A stretch of 64,000 nucleotides of DNA from Mycolicibacterium fallax (GCF_010726955.1 NZ_AP022603.1:62001-126000), one strand, 5' to 3'. Numbered from the stretch's first letter, positions 35,443-44,146 are shown. The notes: generated by a model from the sequence alone, not told the origin. Translations and numbers: made by a program.

Positions 35443-37082
35443 TCGGTGCGCAGCAGCAGCACGCCGCTGGGGGTGAGACCGCCCGAACTGGCCACCGCCA
35501 CCTTGGCGTTGGCGACCTGTCGGTCGCCGGCCTCGCCGCGCAGCTGGCTGACCGCCTCGTGGATCAGCCCCATGCCGTGGGTGCGCCCGTGCGAGAGCTG
35601 GCCGCCGTGGGTGTTGAGCGGGAGCACCCCGTCGCGGGCAATATTGGTACCGCCGTCCAGGAAGTCTTTCGACTCGCCGATGCCGCAGAACCCCAGCGCC
35701 TCGATCCAGGACAGGCAGTTGAAGGTGAACCCGTCGTAGAGCTCGGCCACATCGACATCGGCCGGCCGCAGATCGGTGCGGGTCCACAGGTGCGCGGCCT
35801 GGCCGAGCACCTGCGGCTCGTGGGTCAAGGTGGTCTGGTCCCAGTCGGTGCGCTCGATGATCTGGGTGCCGACCGCCTCGATCCGCACCGGCGGCTTGGC
35901 CAGGTCGGCGGCGGCGTCGACGGCCGAGACCACCACCGCCACCGCACCGTCGCACGGCACGTCGCAGTCGTACAGCCCGAACGGCGTGGTGATCGGCCGC
36001 GCCGACAGGTAGTCCGCCATGGTCATCGGATCTCGGTAGATCGCCGTCGGATTCAGCGCGGCGTTGGCGCGCTGGTTCAGCGCGATCCAGCCCAGGGTCT
36101 CCCGGGTGGTGCCGTAGCGGTGAAAGTGCCGCTGCGCGTTGAGCGCCAGGGTGTGCGCGGCCGACATCGCCCCGAACGGCATCTGCCAGCTGTTGGTGCG
36201 GGTGCCGCCCGGCGGGGAGATCCGGCCCTCCTTCATCAGCGCCTGGAAGGTCGCCTCCCACAGGGTGCGGAAACACAGCACGTGCCGGGCCATCCCGGTG
36301 GCGACGGCCATCACCGCGGCGATCACCGAACCGCCGGGGCCGAAGGTGTCCATGCCGCCGTTGATCCAGGTCGGTTTGATGCCGAGGGCTCCCTCCAGCA
36401 CCGACACCCCGCCCTCGCCCATGCCGACGGCGTCCATCGACGGGTAGGTCGACAGGCCGTCGATGTCATCGAGGGTCAAACCGGCGTCGGCGACGGCGGC
36501 CTCACACGCCTCGATGGTCAGCGACAGCGGCGGCACCATCAGCCGCCGGCCCATCCGGGACGCACCGATCCCGGTGATCGCCGCGCGGTCCTCGAACTTC
36601 TCCCGGGTCAGCATCGGGCGCACGTGCCGGGCGAAGTCGGTCGGCGCGATCTCGTCGGCCGGCAGCGCGCCGTGCTCGACGGGCTGCACCGGCGCGAACA
36701 GCGGCAGCCACACGTCGTCGTGCTGCTCGAAGTACACCTCGACGATCTGGCCGATCTCCAGATCGGTGCCGTCGCCGGTGATGTTGGTGGTCAGCCGAAC
36801 CCGCGGATCCTCCTCGATGGCCACCTGCGCCACCACGTAGGGCGGCTTGAGGCCGGGCATGGCGAAGCGATGGTTGACGGTGAACGCCGAGAGCACCGCC
36901 CGGCCGGACACCGCACGCACCCCGAGGTCGTGGCTGCGGCAGTACCGGCAGATCGGCTGCGGCGGATGGATCAGCGCCGAGCAGGCCTGGCACTCCTGGA
37001 TCCGCAGCGTCCCGTCGGCGCCGGAGTGCCAGAAGAACTCGTTGTCAAAGGTCAGCTGCGGCAACGGAAGTCGATGACTCAC
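35439..37082 (-). CDS. DUF35 (OB-fold) and thiolase-like (Ltp2-type) fusion protein
   Basis: A 547-aa fusion. The N-terminal third is a DUF35 domain: a zinc ribbon (CQAC, then CRYC, about residues 31-49) and an OB fold. The remainder, from about residue 165 (AITGIGASRMGRRL), is a lipid-transfer/thiolase-like domain, with CDGAVAVVVSAVDAA and NTHGGQLSHGRTHGMGLIHE. In steroid catabolism, separate DUF35 and Ltp2 proteins together make a retro-aldolase that removes a side-chain fragment after hydration; here they form one chain. The usual thiolase nucleophile Cys is absent, as in Ltp2. GTG 37082 overlaps the ferredoxin stop. Confidence 0.88.
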   Translation of the reverse strand: MSHRLPLPQLTFDNEFFWHSGADGTLRIQECQACSALIHPPQPICRYCRSHDLGVRAVSGRAVLSAFTVNHRFAMPGLKPPYVVAQVAIEEDPRVRLTTNITGDGTDLEIGQIVEVYFEQHDDVWLPLFAPVQPVEHGALPADEIAPTDFARHVRPMLTREKFEDRAAITGIGASRMGRRLMVPPLSLTIEACEAAVADAGLTLDDIDGLSTYPSMDAVGMGEGGVSVLEGALGIKPTWINGGMDTFGPGGSVIAAVMAVATGMARHVLCFRTLWEATFQALMKEGRISPPGGTRTNSWQMPFGAMSAAHTLALNAQRHFHRYGTTRETLGWIALNQRANAALNPTAIYRDPMTMADYLSARPITTPFGLYDCDVPCDGAVAVVVSAVDAAADLAKPPVRIEAVGTQIIERTDWDQTTLTHEPQVLGQAAHLWTRTDLRPADVDVAELYDGFTFNCLSWIEALGFCGIGESKDFLDGGTNIARDGVLPLNTHGGQLSHGRTHGMGLIHEAVSQLRGEAGDRQVANAKVAVASSGGLTPSGVLLLRTE

Positions 37083-37393
37083 CGGGTGAACCCCCACTCT
37101 GCCTCGTTGGAATCAACCTTCAGATGCTCGGCCGGGTCCGGGTCGGCCAGATCGCCGCGCGGTGGCGGCGGATCGTCGGGGCGACGCTCGCTGTACTCCA
37201 TGATGGCGTGCACCGGGCAGTCCATCAGCGCACGCAGCACCGCGTCGCGGTCGGCCTCCGGGATGTCGCCGTCGCCGACCAGCACGGCATACCCCCAGTC
37301 GTCCAGGGAGAAGTACCTCGGCGCGTGTTTGGCGCAGACGCCGAACCCGTCGCACAGCGTGCGGTCCAGCTTGATGCGCATCCGATCGCTCAC
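37079..37393 (-). CDS. Small [3Fe-4S]-type ferredoxin with C-terminal extension
   Basis: A 104-aa ferredoxin. Ligands are Cys14, Cys20 (LCDGFGVC) and Cys59 (DCPVHAIMEY). Beyond the fold is a 35-residue acidic, proline-rich tail ending EAEWGFTR, longer than in most P450 ferredoxins. GTG 37393 overlaps the stop of the NuoF-like gene (GTGA), with ATG 37381 as an alternative. Coupling to a flavoprotein on one side and the aldolase-like fusion on the other suggests a dedicated electron chain. Confidence 0.88.
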   Translation of the reverse strand: MSDRMRIKLDRTLCDGFGVCAKHAPRYFSLDDWGYAVLVGDGDIPEADRDAVLRALMDCPVHAIMEYSERRPDDPPPPRGDLADPDPAEHLKVDSNEAEWGFTR

Positions 37394-38685
37394 TGTGCCT
37401 CCACCTCGAAGGGACGCTGGGGTGCGTACCCGCCCGGACGGCAGTCCGGGCAGGCGTGCTCGAGGTGCGCGGCGACCTCGGCGGGGAACTTCTCCAGCAG
37501 ACTGGCGGCGATATTCGTCGCGGCGTCCAGGGTGCCGCAGGCGCCGCGCCCGGGCAGCACCTGCGACCAGCGGCGCAGCGCATCGACGTCCTCGGCGGCG
37601 GCGGTCTGCTCGCGCAGCGCCACCGCCACCGCGGCCATCGCGGCGGTGCCGTTGAAACAGGACCCGCACTGTCCGGCGTTCTCCCGGCCGAAGTACTCCA
37701 GCACCGCGGCGGCCACCGCGACCGGGCATTCGGCGGTGATCAGCGACACCGCACCGCAGCCCAGGCCGCTGCCGATCGCGGTGAACCCGGCGTGGTCGAC
37801 GGTGGCCTCGAGCACCTCCCGGTTGACCAGCCCGGCGAAGTACCCGCCGAGCAGCGCGCCGCGCACCGATTCGGCCGGCACCCCGCGGTGGGCGAGCAAG
37901 TCCGCCACGCGCACCCCGTGCGGCAACTCGTAGAGCGCGGCGTCGCGGCCACCGCCGGTGACGGTGCACAGGAAGGTGCCCGGCGAGGCGTCGGTGCCGG
38001 ACTCCCGGTACCGCGCCGCGCCGTGCTGCGCGACGTAGGGCAGGTTGGCCAGTGTCTCGACGTTGCTGACCAGGGTCGGCAGCCCGCCGATGCCGGCCAG
38101 GAACGGTCGCGGCGGCTTGTCGGTGGGTTTGGCCGGCCCGCCGTTGACCGCGCGCACCGCCGCGGTCTCCTCACCGGCCACGTACGCCGGGTCGACGACG
38201 CGCAGGCTGACCGTCAGCCCGGCCAGCCCGTCGGGGCCGAGTTCGGCCAGCGCGTCGGTGATCGTCGCCGCGGCGCCCGGATCGGACAGGTAGACGTGGG
38301 CGTTCCGGGCGCCGACGATGTGGGCGGCCAGCCGCAGCCCGTCGAGCACCAGGTGTGGGCGGTGCCGAAGCAGCCAGCGGTCCTTGATCGAGGCCGGTTC
38401 GCCCTCCTCGCCGTTGGCCAGCACCACGGTGTCCCAGCCGGCCAGCGCCGAGGTGCGCACCGTGCGCAGCTTCACCCCGAGCGGGAACGCCGCGCCGCCG
38501 CGGCCCAGAATCCCGGCGGCGTGCACCTCGGTCAGCAGTCCCTCGGGGTCGCCGAGTGACCGGTAGCCCCCGGCGGCGGTGTAGGCGGCCAGCGACTCGG
38601 TGCCGGGCTCGGTGCGCAGCAACCGCGGGGTCAGGCCGGGCCAGCCGGCCACGGTCAGCGAAGCGGTGGTGGCGTGCGCGGTCAT
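37390..38685 (-). CDS. NuoF-like NADH-binding flavo-iron-sulfur protein
   Basis: A 431-aa protein resembling the 51-kDa subunit of complex I. It has the NADH/FMN motifs LGRGGAAFPLGVK (60-72), NGEEGEPASIKDRW (91-104) and GEETAAVRAVNGG (171-183), and the SLBB region with GIGGLPTLVSNVETLANLPY. The C-terminal cluster motif reads ENAGQCGSC, then GACG: Cys340, Cys343 and Cys383 are kept, but the first cysteine of the usual four is Ala337. An extra CPDC (412-415) lies near the end. No other complex I subunits are nearby. It is best explained as an NADH:ferredoxin reductase feeding the ferredoxin encoded next to it. Confidence 0.85.
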   Translation of the reverse strand: MTAHATTASLTVAGWPGLTPRLLRTEPGTESLAAYTAAGGYRSLGDPEGLLTEVHAAGILGRGGAAFPLGVKLRTVRTSALAGWDTVVLANGEEGEPASIKDRWLLRHRPHLVLDGLRLAAHIVGARNAHVYLSDPGAAATITDALAELGPDGLAGLTVSLRVVDPAYVAGEETAAVRAVNGGPAKPTDKPPRPFLAGIGGLPTLVSNVETLANLPYVAQHGAARYRESGTDASPGTFLCTVTGGGRDAALYELPHGVRVADLLAHRGVPAESVRGALLGGYFAGLVNREVLEATVDHAGFTAIGSGLGCGAVSLITAECPVAVAAAVLEYFGRENAGQCGSCFNGTAAMAAVAVALREQTAAAEDVDALRRWSQVLPGRGACGTLDAATNIAASLLEKFPAEVAAHLEHACPDCRPGGYAPQRPFEVEAQ

Positions 38686-38732
38686 GCGTACCTCCTGCGG
38701 ACCGGTGCCCGGCCGTGGCTAGGCTCGAAAAC

Positions 38733-39206
38733 GTGCGAACTGCGGTGGTGCGAGTGGGCGTCGACCTGGCCGGCGCGTTGACCCCCGACCAGCTGGCTGC
38801 CGGGGCGGCCGAGCTGGGCCGGGCGGCCGGCGCGGCGGGACTGGAACTTCTGGAGAACAACCTGGCGGCGATGCCGCCGAGCCGCCGGGAGATCGAGTTG
38901 CTGATGACCGGCGCCGACCCGGATCAGTTGCGCGACATAGCGATCGGCATGTGCGCCACGGCCTTTGGCACCGAGCCGGTGCCCGGCGTGGTGACCTTCG
39001 TCAGCCACGGCACCGACGAGGACGCCGCCGGGGTGCTGGCCGGCTTCGGGGTCACCGGCGACATCGACCGCAGGCCCGGCGATCAGGGCTGGGACATCAT
39101 CACCGTCACCCTGCGGCGCGAGGATCTCACCCGCATCCCGGAGAGCCGGATCCACACCGCGTTGGAGTCGGCGACCAACGCCGAGATCCACATCCGCACC
39201 GTCTGA
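38733..39206 (+). CDS. Hypothetical protein
   Basis: A 157-aa protein that I do not recognise. It begins VRTAVVRVGVDLAGALTPDQ and ends ALESATNAEIHIRTV, with ELGRAAGAAGLELLENNLAA in between, suggesting alternating strands and helices. No metal or cofactor motif. GTG 38733 gives a start near the conserved-looking region; earlier in-frame starts would overlap the divergent NuoF-like gene. Its divergent position shares the 47-base promoter region of the NuoF operon. Confidence 0.65.
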   Translation: MRTAVVRVGVDLAGALTPDQLAAGAAELGRAAGAAGLELLENNLAAMPPSRREIELLMTGADPDQLRDIAIGMCATAFGTEPVPGVVTFVSHGTDEDAAGVLAGFGVTGDIDRRPGDQGWDIITVTLRREDLTRIPESRIHTALESATNAEIHIRTV

Positions 39207-39223
39207 CGGCGCCCGGCCGGGCA

Positions 39224-40114
39224 TCAGCGTCCCAGGAATTCCAGGATCGCCGGTGCCGCCTGCACCCAGGTGTCGAACATGTTGAACCGCTTGACCTTTC
39301 CCGATGCCCGGTCCTCGGCCGCGCGTTCCCAGGCGTCCTCCGGCCAGGGCGGGTCGATCAGGGTGGAGCCCTTGATCAGGCAGCTGATCTCCAGCGAGGT
39401 GCGCTTGGGGTGGTCCATGTCGTTCTCGCCGCCGCGGATGATCAGCGTGGGCACGGTGATGTTGTCGAACAGCTCGTCCTCAACGCCGGGAATGGTCTGG
39501 CCCGGTTTCGGCACGAAGGCGTTGAGCCAGCGCAGCATCAGCTTGAGGAACGCATCGGGATCCTGGCCCAGGATGCGCGCCTGGTTGTCGGGGTTCTCGG
39601 CGATCCGCTCCTGCCACTCGTCGATCTTGGCGACCGCCTTCATGCCCGCCCCGCGCACCGCCAGGATGCTCGGCACGATGTAGTAGGAGCCCAGCACGAA
39701 GGATCCGTACACCCCGCCGACGATGTTCCACACCACCAGCTTGGTGGCGATCTCCGGGTAGAGCATGGTGGTCAGCATGGTGTCGCGTGCTCCGCCGGAG
39801 CCGCCGGCCAGGATGCACGGGCCGATCCCCAGGGCGCTGATCAGCGCGTGCAGCGTCTCGGCGCGCATGTGCGATTCGCTCTGGCCGTAGAACTGCACGT
39901 CGGAGCGGCCGCAGTTCGGCCGGTCCCACAGCAGCACCCGGTAGCCGCCCGCCACCAGTGCCTCGGCCAGCGGTCGCAGGCCCGGAATGTCCTTGCTGAA
40001 CCGGCCGCCGGGCGTCAGGACGATGAATTCGCCCTGGTTGCCGAGGATTTCGTAGACGACATTGCCGCCGTTGATCTGCACAACGTGCTCACCCGGGGTG
40101 AGGTCGGTGGCCAC
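39224..40114 (-). CDS. Alpha/beta hydrolase
   Basis: A 296-aa alpha/beta hydrolase. Nucleophile Ser106 lies in LAGGSGGARD; LLWDRPNCGRSD is the usual strand-4 loop; IIRGGENDMDHP holds the likely acid and perhaps the histidine, since no GxxH motif is seen near the C-terminus. Related proteins hydrolyse ring-cleavage products or esters. GTG 40114 with GAGAAGGG upstream. Last gene of a minus-strand operon with a Rieske ferredoxin and two amidohydrolases. Confidence 0.84.
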   Translation of the reverse strand: MATDLTPGEHVVQINGGNVVYEILGNQGEFIVLTPGGRFSKDIPGLRPLAEALVAGGYRVLLWDRPNCGRSDVQFYGQSESHMRAETLHALISALGIGPCILAGGSGGARDTMLTTMLYPEIATKLVVWNIVGGVYGSFVLGSYYIVPSILAVRGAGMKAVAKIDEWQERIAENPDNQARILGQDPDAFLKLMLRWLNAFVPKPGQTIPGVEDELFDNITVPTLIIRGGENDMDHPKRTSLEISCLIKGSTLIDPPWPEDAWERAAEDRASGKVKRFNMFDTWVQAAPAILEFLGR

Positions 40115-40128
40115 CGGTGTCCCTTCTC

Positions 40129-40521
40129 TCAGGCCTGGACCAGGACGTCGTTGCCGACGACCCGGACCGGGTAGGTGCGGATGCTCCATTCGGGCTTGAC
40201 CGCGGTGGTTCCGGTGGCCAGCTCGAATCCCCATTGATGCCAGGGGCAGTAGATGAATTCCATGTCCCGGACCATGACGGCATCGCCGGGCACGTTCTCG
40301 TCGACGATGTTGCGGCCGCGGGCCCGACCCGAGCACAGCGGTCCGCCCTCGTGCGGGCAGTAGTTCGCGATCGCGTAGAAGGTGCCGTTGACGTTGTACA
40401 CGCCAACACCGTGTCGGCCGATCGGCACCAGTTTGTGTGTCCCCGGCGGGATTTCGTCGACGGTGGCCACCACGTGTTCGCGGCCCTGGGCCAGCCGGGG
40501 TTCTTGGGGATCGTTGCTCAC
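40129..40521 (-). CDS. Rieske-type [2Fe-2S] ferredoxin
   Basis: A 130-aa Rieske ferredoxin. The ligands are Cys55-x-His57 (YCPHEGG) and Cys92-x2-His95 (YCPWHQW). It lacks the mononuclear-iron domain of oxygenase alpha subunits, so it is an electron carrier or a small Rieske domain partner. The loop between the two motifs is longer than usual. GTG 40521 starts two bases after the amidohydrolase stop. Confidence 0.89.
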   Translation of the reverse strand: MSNDPQEPRLAQGREHVVATVDEIPPGTHKLVPIGRHGVGVYNVNGTFYAIANYCPHEGGPLCSGRARGRNIVDENVPGDAVMVRDMEFIYCPWHQWGFELATGTTAVKPEWSIRTYPVRVVGNDVLVQA

Positions 40522-40523
40522 GG

Positions 40524-41678
40524 TCAGAACACTCTCACTTGTCCCTCGAGGGCGGGCACGGTATCGGGCAGGTGGTAGGTCTGGATGCCGTTGCGGAACA
40601 TCACCGCCTCGCGGGCGTGCTCGGGCAGGTGCTTGACCAGCCAGCGCGGGTCGTCGAACGTCCAGTGCGGGTAATCGCTGGAATAGAGCAGGATCTTCTC
40701 GCACTCCATCCACTCGAACGCCCGCATCAGCTCGGTCTTGTCCTCGGGATAGTCCAGCGGCTGGGTGGTGAACTTGATGTGCTCCTTGACGTACTCGCTG
40801 GGCTTGCGCTTGATGTCCAGCCAGGACTTGCGGGCCTCATACAGCGCGTCCATCCGCCACATCAGCGGCAGGATCCAGGTGAAGGCGTGCTCGATGAACA
40901 CGATCCGCAGGGTCGGGAACCGGTCGAAGACGCCGTCGAAGATCAGTGACATCACCTGATTGGCGGCCAGCAGCGAGTAGCTGCACATGAAATCGTGGTT
41001 GTAGCTGGGGAACCCGACCGGCGGGATCGGCAGCGTCTCGAACTGGCCGCGGGCCAGATGGCAGCTGATCACCAGGTCGTGTTTGGTGGCGGCGGCCCAG
41101 ACCGGGTCGTAGCACGGGTCGCCCCAGGACGGCCGGGGTTCGGCCTTGATCAGGATCTGGGCCATATACGGGTGGCCCGCCCAGGTTTCGATCTCGGCGA
41201 CCGCCGAGGCCGGATCCTCGATGGCCACGCAGATCGACCCGCGCCAGCGCTCGTGCCAGTTGTTGTGCGCGTCGAGCCAGTGGTTGGCCAGCCACAGGTT
41301 GGTCGCCGTGCAGAACGCGGCGGTGGCTTCCGGGATGCGCATCTCGCCGTGGATGGGCTCCAGGATGGCGATGTCGGAGCCGGCCTCCATGATGAGCTGC
41401 TTGAGCGCGAGATCGGGGTCGCTGCAGGCGAATTCCCCGTCGGCGGGAAAGGAGTCCACCCGCATGGCGTAGGAGTGCGCGTAGTCGGGTGCATCGTAGA
41501 AGATCTGCTCGCCGACCCGGTGGGAGCGGAAGTACTTGCTGCGCCAGGGCTCGGGGATGTAGTCCACCAGCTCGCCGCGGCGAGGCACCGGATGCACATC
41601 GGAGTCCACGCAGCGCACCGCGATGCGTTCGGCCGGGGTGACCCGGTCGGTGGCGGTGGTGTCGGCGGTGACGGTCAT
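40524..41678 (-). CDS. Amidohydrolase-2 family protein (decarboxylase/hydrolase type)
   Basis: A 384-aa TIM-barrel metal-dependent hydrolase of the amidohydrolase_2 group. It shows the N-terminal CVDSDVHPVPRRG metal motif, VISCHLARGQFETL, RIVFIEHAFTWILPLMWRMD and the C-terminal LLYSSDYPHWTFDDP with the metal-binding Asp. Relatives include nonoxidative decarboxylases and lactone hydrolases of aromatic pathways. ATG 41678 overlaps the upstream amidohydrolase stop (ATGA). A distant paralogue lies directly upstream. Confidence 0.87.
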   Translation of the reverse strand: MTVTADTTATDRVTPAERIAVRCVDSDVHPVPRRGELVDYIPEPWRSKYFRSHRVGEQIFYDAPDYAHSYAMRVDSFPADGEFACSDPDLALKQLIMEAGSDIAILEPIHGEMRIPEATAAFCTATNLWLANHWLDAHNNWHERWRGSICVAIEDPASAVAEIETWAGHPYMAQILIKAEPRPSWGDPCYDPVWAAATKHDLVISCHLARGQFETLPIPPVGFPSYNHDFMCSYSLLAANQVMSLIFDGVFDRFPTLRIVFIEHAFTWILPLMWRMDALYEARKSWLDIKRKPSEYVKEHIKFTTQPLDYPEDKTELMRAFEWMECEKILLYSSDYPHWTFDDPRWLVKHLPEHAREAVMFRNGIQTYHLPDTVPALEGQVRVF

Positions 41679-42766
41679 GACGTGGCCAGCCCGGCGCCGA
41701 TCTCGATGCCGTAGAGCTCGGCGGCGTTGCGCCAGCAGAACTTCTCCCGCTGCTCGGTGCTGTAGGCAGCGGGCACCTTCAGTTCGGCGAGGTGCCAGTG
41801 CGGGTAGCTGGAGCCGAACATGGTCATGTCGTCCTTGCCGGTGAATCCGGCCCATTCGCCGGCGAACTCGACGTCGCCGGGTCCGTCGAAGGCACCCTGG
41901 ACGAAGAACACGTGGCCGGGCAGGTAGTCGCTGGGCATCTTCGGTGCCCACGGGGTCTGCTCCAGATGCGGCCGGCCGAAGCAGTCCATCCGCCAGATGA
42001 ACGGGGTCAGCAGATCGCCGGCGCCGTCGGCCCAGACGAACTTCAGTGCGTCGTAGCGCTCGAAGACGCCCTCGGCGATCATGTTGAGCAGGTGATAGAT
42101 GTAGTTCAGGCCCATGAAGCCGGCGTACTGCTCGTGGGTGCGGGTGCGTCCGGACGGGGTCGGTGGGAAGGCGATGCCGGCACCGACCTCGATGTGCGCG
42201 GCGATCGGCAGCCCGGCGTCGATGGCGGCCTCATACAGCGGCCAGAACTGCGGTTTGCCGTACAGCTCGCGGGACTGCAGCGGGATGCCGATCTGCACCA
42301 CCTGAGGGTGGTCCTTGTACTTGTCGATCTCGCGCAGCGAGCCGGCCATGTCGTCGGGATCGACCCGGATGGTGCCGCGGAACCGCTGCCCGAATTCGGG
42401 GTGCTCCAGCCACCGGGTCACCATCATCTCGTTGTGCGCGGCCGCGATCGCGGTGCCCAGGTGGCGGTCCGGCATGATGCCGCGGGTCATCGGGTGCAGC
42501 ACCGCGATGTCCACGCCGCGGTCGACGAACAACTGCTCGGCGACGACGTCGACATCGGAGCCGGGGTACTGGCCGTCGGGCCCCTTGGTGCCCCTGGCGT
42601 ATTCGCCGCCCGGCGCGCCGTACCAGTCCATCTCATAGTCCGGGAAGCCGCGGCTGCGGAACGGCTCGCGCATGAAGTTCTGCCGCAGGTCCTTGTTGGA
42701 CCCGAAGAAGATGTGAACGCTCGCGTCGATCACCGGGGTGCTGGTGCCGTCGGCATGCTCGAACAT
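41675..42766 (-). CDS. Amidohydrolase-2 family protein (decarboxylase/hydrolase type)
   Basis: A 363-aa amidohydrolase_2 protein. It has the N-terminal VIDASVHIFFGSN, GLPIAAHIEVGAGIAFPPTP, LKFVWADGAGDLLTPFIWRM, and MTMFGSSYPHWHLAEL. The usual SSDYPH aspartate reads SSYPH here, so the metal site may be altered. ATG 42766 is the first gene of the operon, about 50 bases after a near-perfect island operator (42816-42830). Probably works with its downstream paralogue. Confidence 0.86.
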   Translation of the reverse strand: MFEHADGTSTPVIDASVHIFFGSNKDLRQNFMREPFRSRGFPDYEMDWYGAPGGEYARGTKGPDGQYPGSDVDVVAEQLFVDRGVDIAVLHPMTRGIMPDRHLGTAIAAAHNEMMVTRWLEHPEFGQRFRGTIRVDPDDMAGSLREIDKYKDHPQVVQIGIPLQSRELYGKPQFWPLYEAAIDAGLPIAAHIEVGAGIAFPPTPSGRTRTHEQYAGFMGLNYIYHLLNMIAEGVFERYDALKFVWADGAGDLLTPFIWRMDCFGRPHLEQTPWAPKMPSDYLPGHVFFVQGAFDGPGDVEFAGEWAGFTGKDDMTMFGSSYPHWHLAELKVPAAYSTEQREKFCWRNAAELYGIEIGAGLATS

Positions 42767-42815
42767 GGGGCGGCCTCCTTCCTTGGCTCATGGTACAACG
42801 AGGTTCTACCTCATG

Positions 42816-42830
42816 AAGAATCTTATTCTC
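42816..42830 (-). promoter_or_regulatory. Island operator, near-perfect copy
   Basis: AAGAAT-CTT-ATTCTC, 11 of 12 fixed bases. Nearest to the minus-strand amidohydrolase operon (start 42766). Another perfect copy lies 66 bases further at 42896, so each divergent operon has its own site. Confidence 0.65.
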
Positions 42831-42895
42831 GGAATGTCGACGCGGCGTCGCGCTGCCCGCCCGGGCCTCGGAGAAGACGTAGATTTCCGCAGAGC

Positions 42896-42910
42896 GAGAA
42901 TGCTATTCTC
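42896..42910 (+). promoter_or_regulatory. Island operator, perfect copy
   Basis: GAGAAT-GCT-ATTCTC, identical to the copy at 17024. It lies 63 bases before the start of the acyl-CoA dehydrogenase at 42974. Confidence 0.7.
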
Positions 42911-42973
42911 CATGTTCGCGCGGGCCGCCGGAGGTGGTCGGCCACCGATTGTCTGCCGCCGGAAGGGACGCGA

Positions 42974-44146
42974 ATGCAACTGAGTTTCGATGCCGACGTG
43001 GAGGCGTTCCGGGCCGAGTTTGTCGATTTTCTGGAGCGCAACCTGCCGCCGGAGGCCGAGACCGCCGAACGGTCCCGGACCTGCTCGCACATCCCGGAAT
43101 GGGCCCGGCGTTGGCAGCGACTGCAGTTCGACGCCGGCTGGCTGCTGCCCGGCAACCCGCCGGAGTTCGGCGGTCGCAACGCCTCGGTGGTGCAGCAGTA
43201 CGTGCACCGCGAGGAGCTGTCGCGGCGGCGGATTTACCACACCTACAACCCGCAGGGCGTGGGCATCGTGGCCGCCTCCATCCTGTCGTTCGGCACCGAC
43301 GAGCAGAAGCAGCGCTGGGCGGTGCCCATCCTGCGCGCGGAGCTGACCGCCTCGGTCGGCATGAGCGAGCCCGGCGCGGGCTCGGATCTGGCCTCGCTGC
43401 GCACCCGCGCCGACGACGCCGGGGACCACTTCGTGGTCAACGGGCAGAAGGTGTGGACCTCCGGCGCCCACGACGCCGACGTGCTGCTGACCTTCGTGCG
43501 CACCGATCAGGACGCCCCCAAGCACAAGGGCATCAGCGTGCTGCTGATCCCGACCGAGTCCGAGGGTCTGATGCGCCGGCCGTTCCCGACGGTCTGCCAC
43601 CAGGACGACGTCGACTTCAACGAGGTGTTCTTCACCGACGTGCGGGTGCCCAAGGAGAACCTGGTCGGCCCGCAGGGCGGCGGCTGGCGGGTGGCCAACG
43701 GTGCGCTGGGCCACGAGCGCACCATGATGTGGATGCAGTACGCCGACCGGCTGCACAACCTGATCACCGACTTCGATCCGCGCACCGAACTGGACCGCGA
43801 CAAGTACGCCACGCTGCTGATGGACCACCAGGCGCTGCGGCTGATCGGCTCCGGCGCCATCGCCAAGGCCGACCGCGGCGAGGTGGACCTGCCGGCCATC
43901 TCGGTGCTCAAGGTGCTTGGCTCGGAGGCCGAGCGCGACGCCACCGAGGCCGCCCTGGAGGCCGCCGGCATCGACGGGCTGCGGCACCCCGCCTCGACGG
44001 CGCCGTACGCGCCCTATGACCTGGACTACCTGTCGGCCAGCTGGATGGAACGGTACTTCCGCAGCTTCGCCGGCACCATCGCCGGCGGTACCTCGGAGAT
44101 TCAGCGCAACATCATCGCCCGCGGGCTCGGGCTGCCGCAGCGCTGA
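42974..44146 (+). CDS. Acyl-CoA dehydrogenase (paralogue of the gene at 18091)
   Basis: A 390-aa acyl-CoA dehydrogenase. It has GMSEPGAGSDLASLRTR, VNGQKVWTSGAHDADV, NEVFFTDVRVPKENLVG and the ending GGTSEIQRNIIARGLGLPQR. It is alike over its whole length to the product of 18091, but has no short partner gene beside it. ATG 42974 follows GGAAGGGA. Its 3' end overlaps the convergent E1 dehydrogenase gene by 35 bases. Controlled by the perfect operator at 42896. Confidence 0.9.
   Translation: MQLSFDADVEAFRAEFVDFLERNLPPEAETAERSRTCSHIPEWARRWQRLQFDAGWLLPGNPPEFGGRNASVVQQYVHREELSRRRIYHTYNPQGVGIVAASILSFGTDEQKQRWAVPILRAELTASVGMSEPGAGSDLASLRTRADDAGDHFVVNGQKVWTSGAHDADVLLTFVRTDQDAPKHKGISVLLIPTESEGLMRRPFPTVCHQDDVDFNEVFFTDVRVPKENLVGPQGGGWRVANGALGHERTMMWMQYADRLHNLITDFDPRTELDRDKYATLLMDHQALRLIGSGAIAKADRGEVDLPAISVLKVLGSEAERDATEAALEAAGIDGLRHPASTAPYAPYDLDYLSASWMERYFRSFAGTIAGGTSEIQRNIIARGLGLPQR

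Noticed and set aside
39211..39222. Terminator between convergent genes
   Set aside because: A GCCCGGCCGGGC palindrome of 12 bases with no loop or T-run; expected by chance in this composition.
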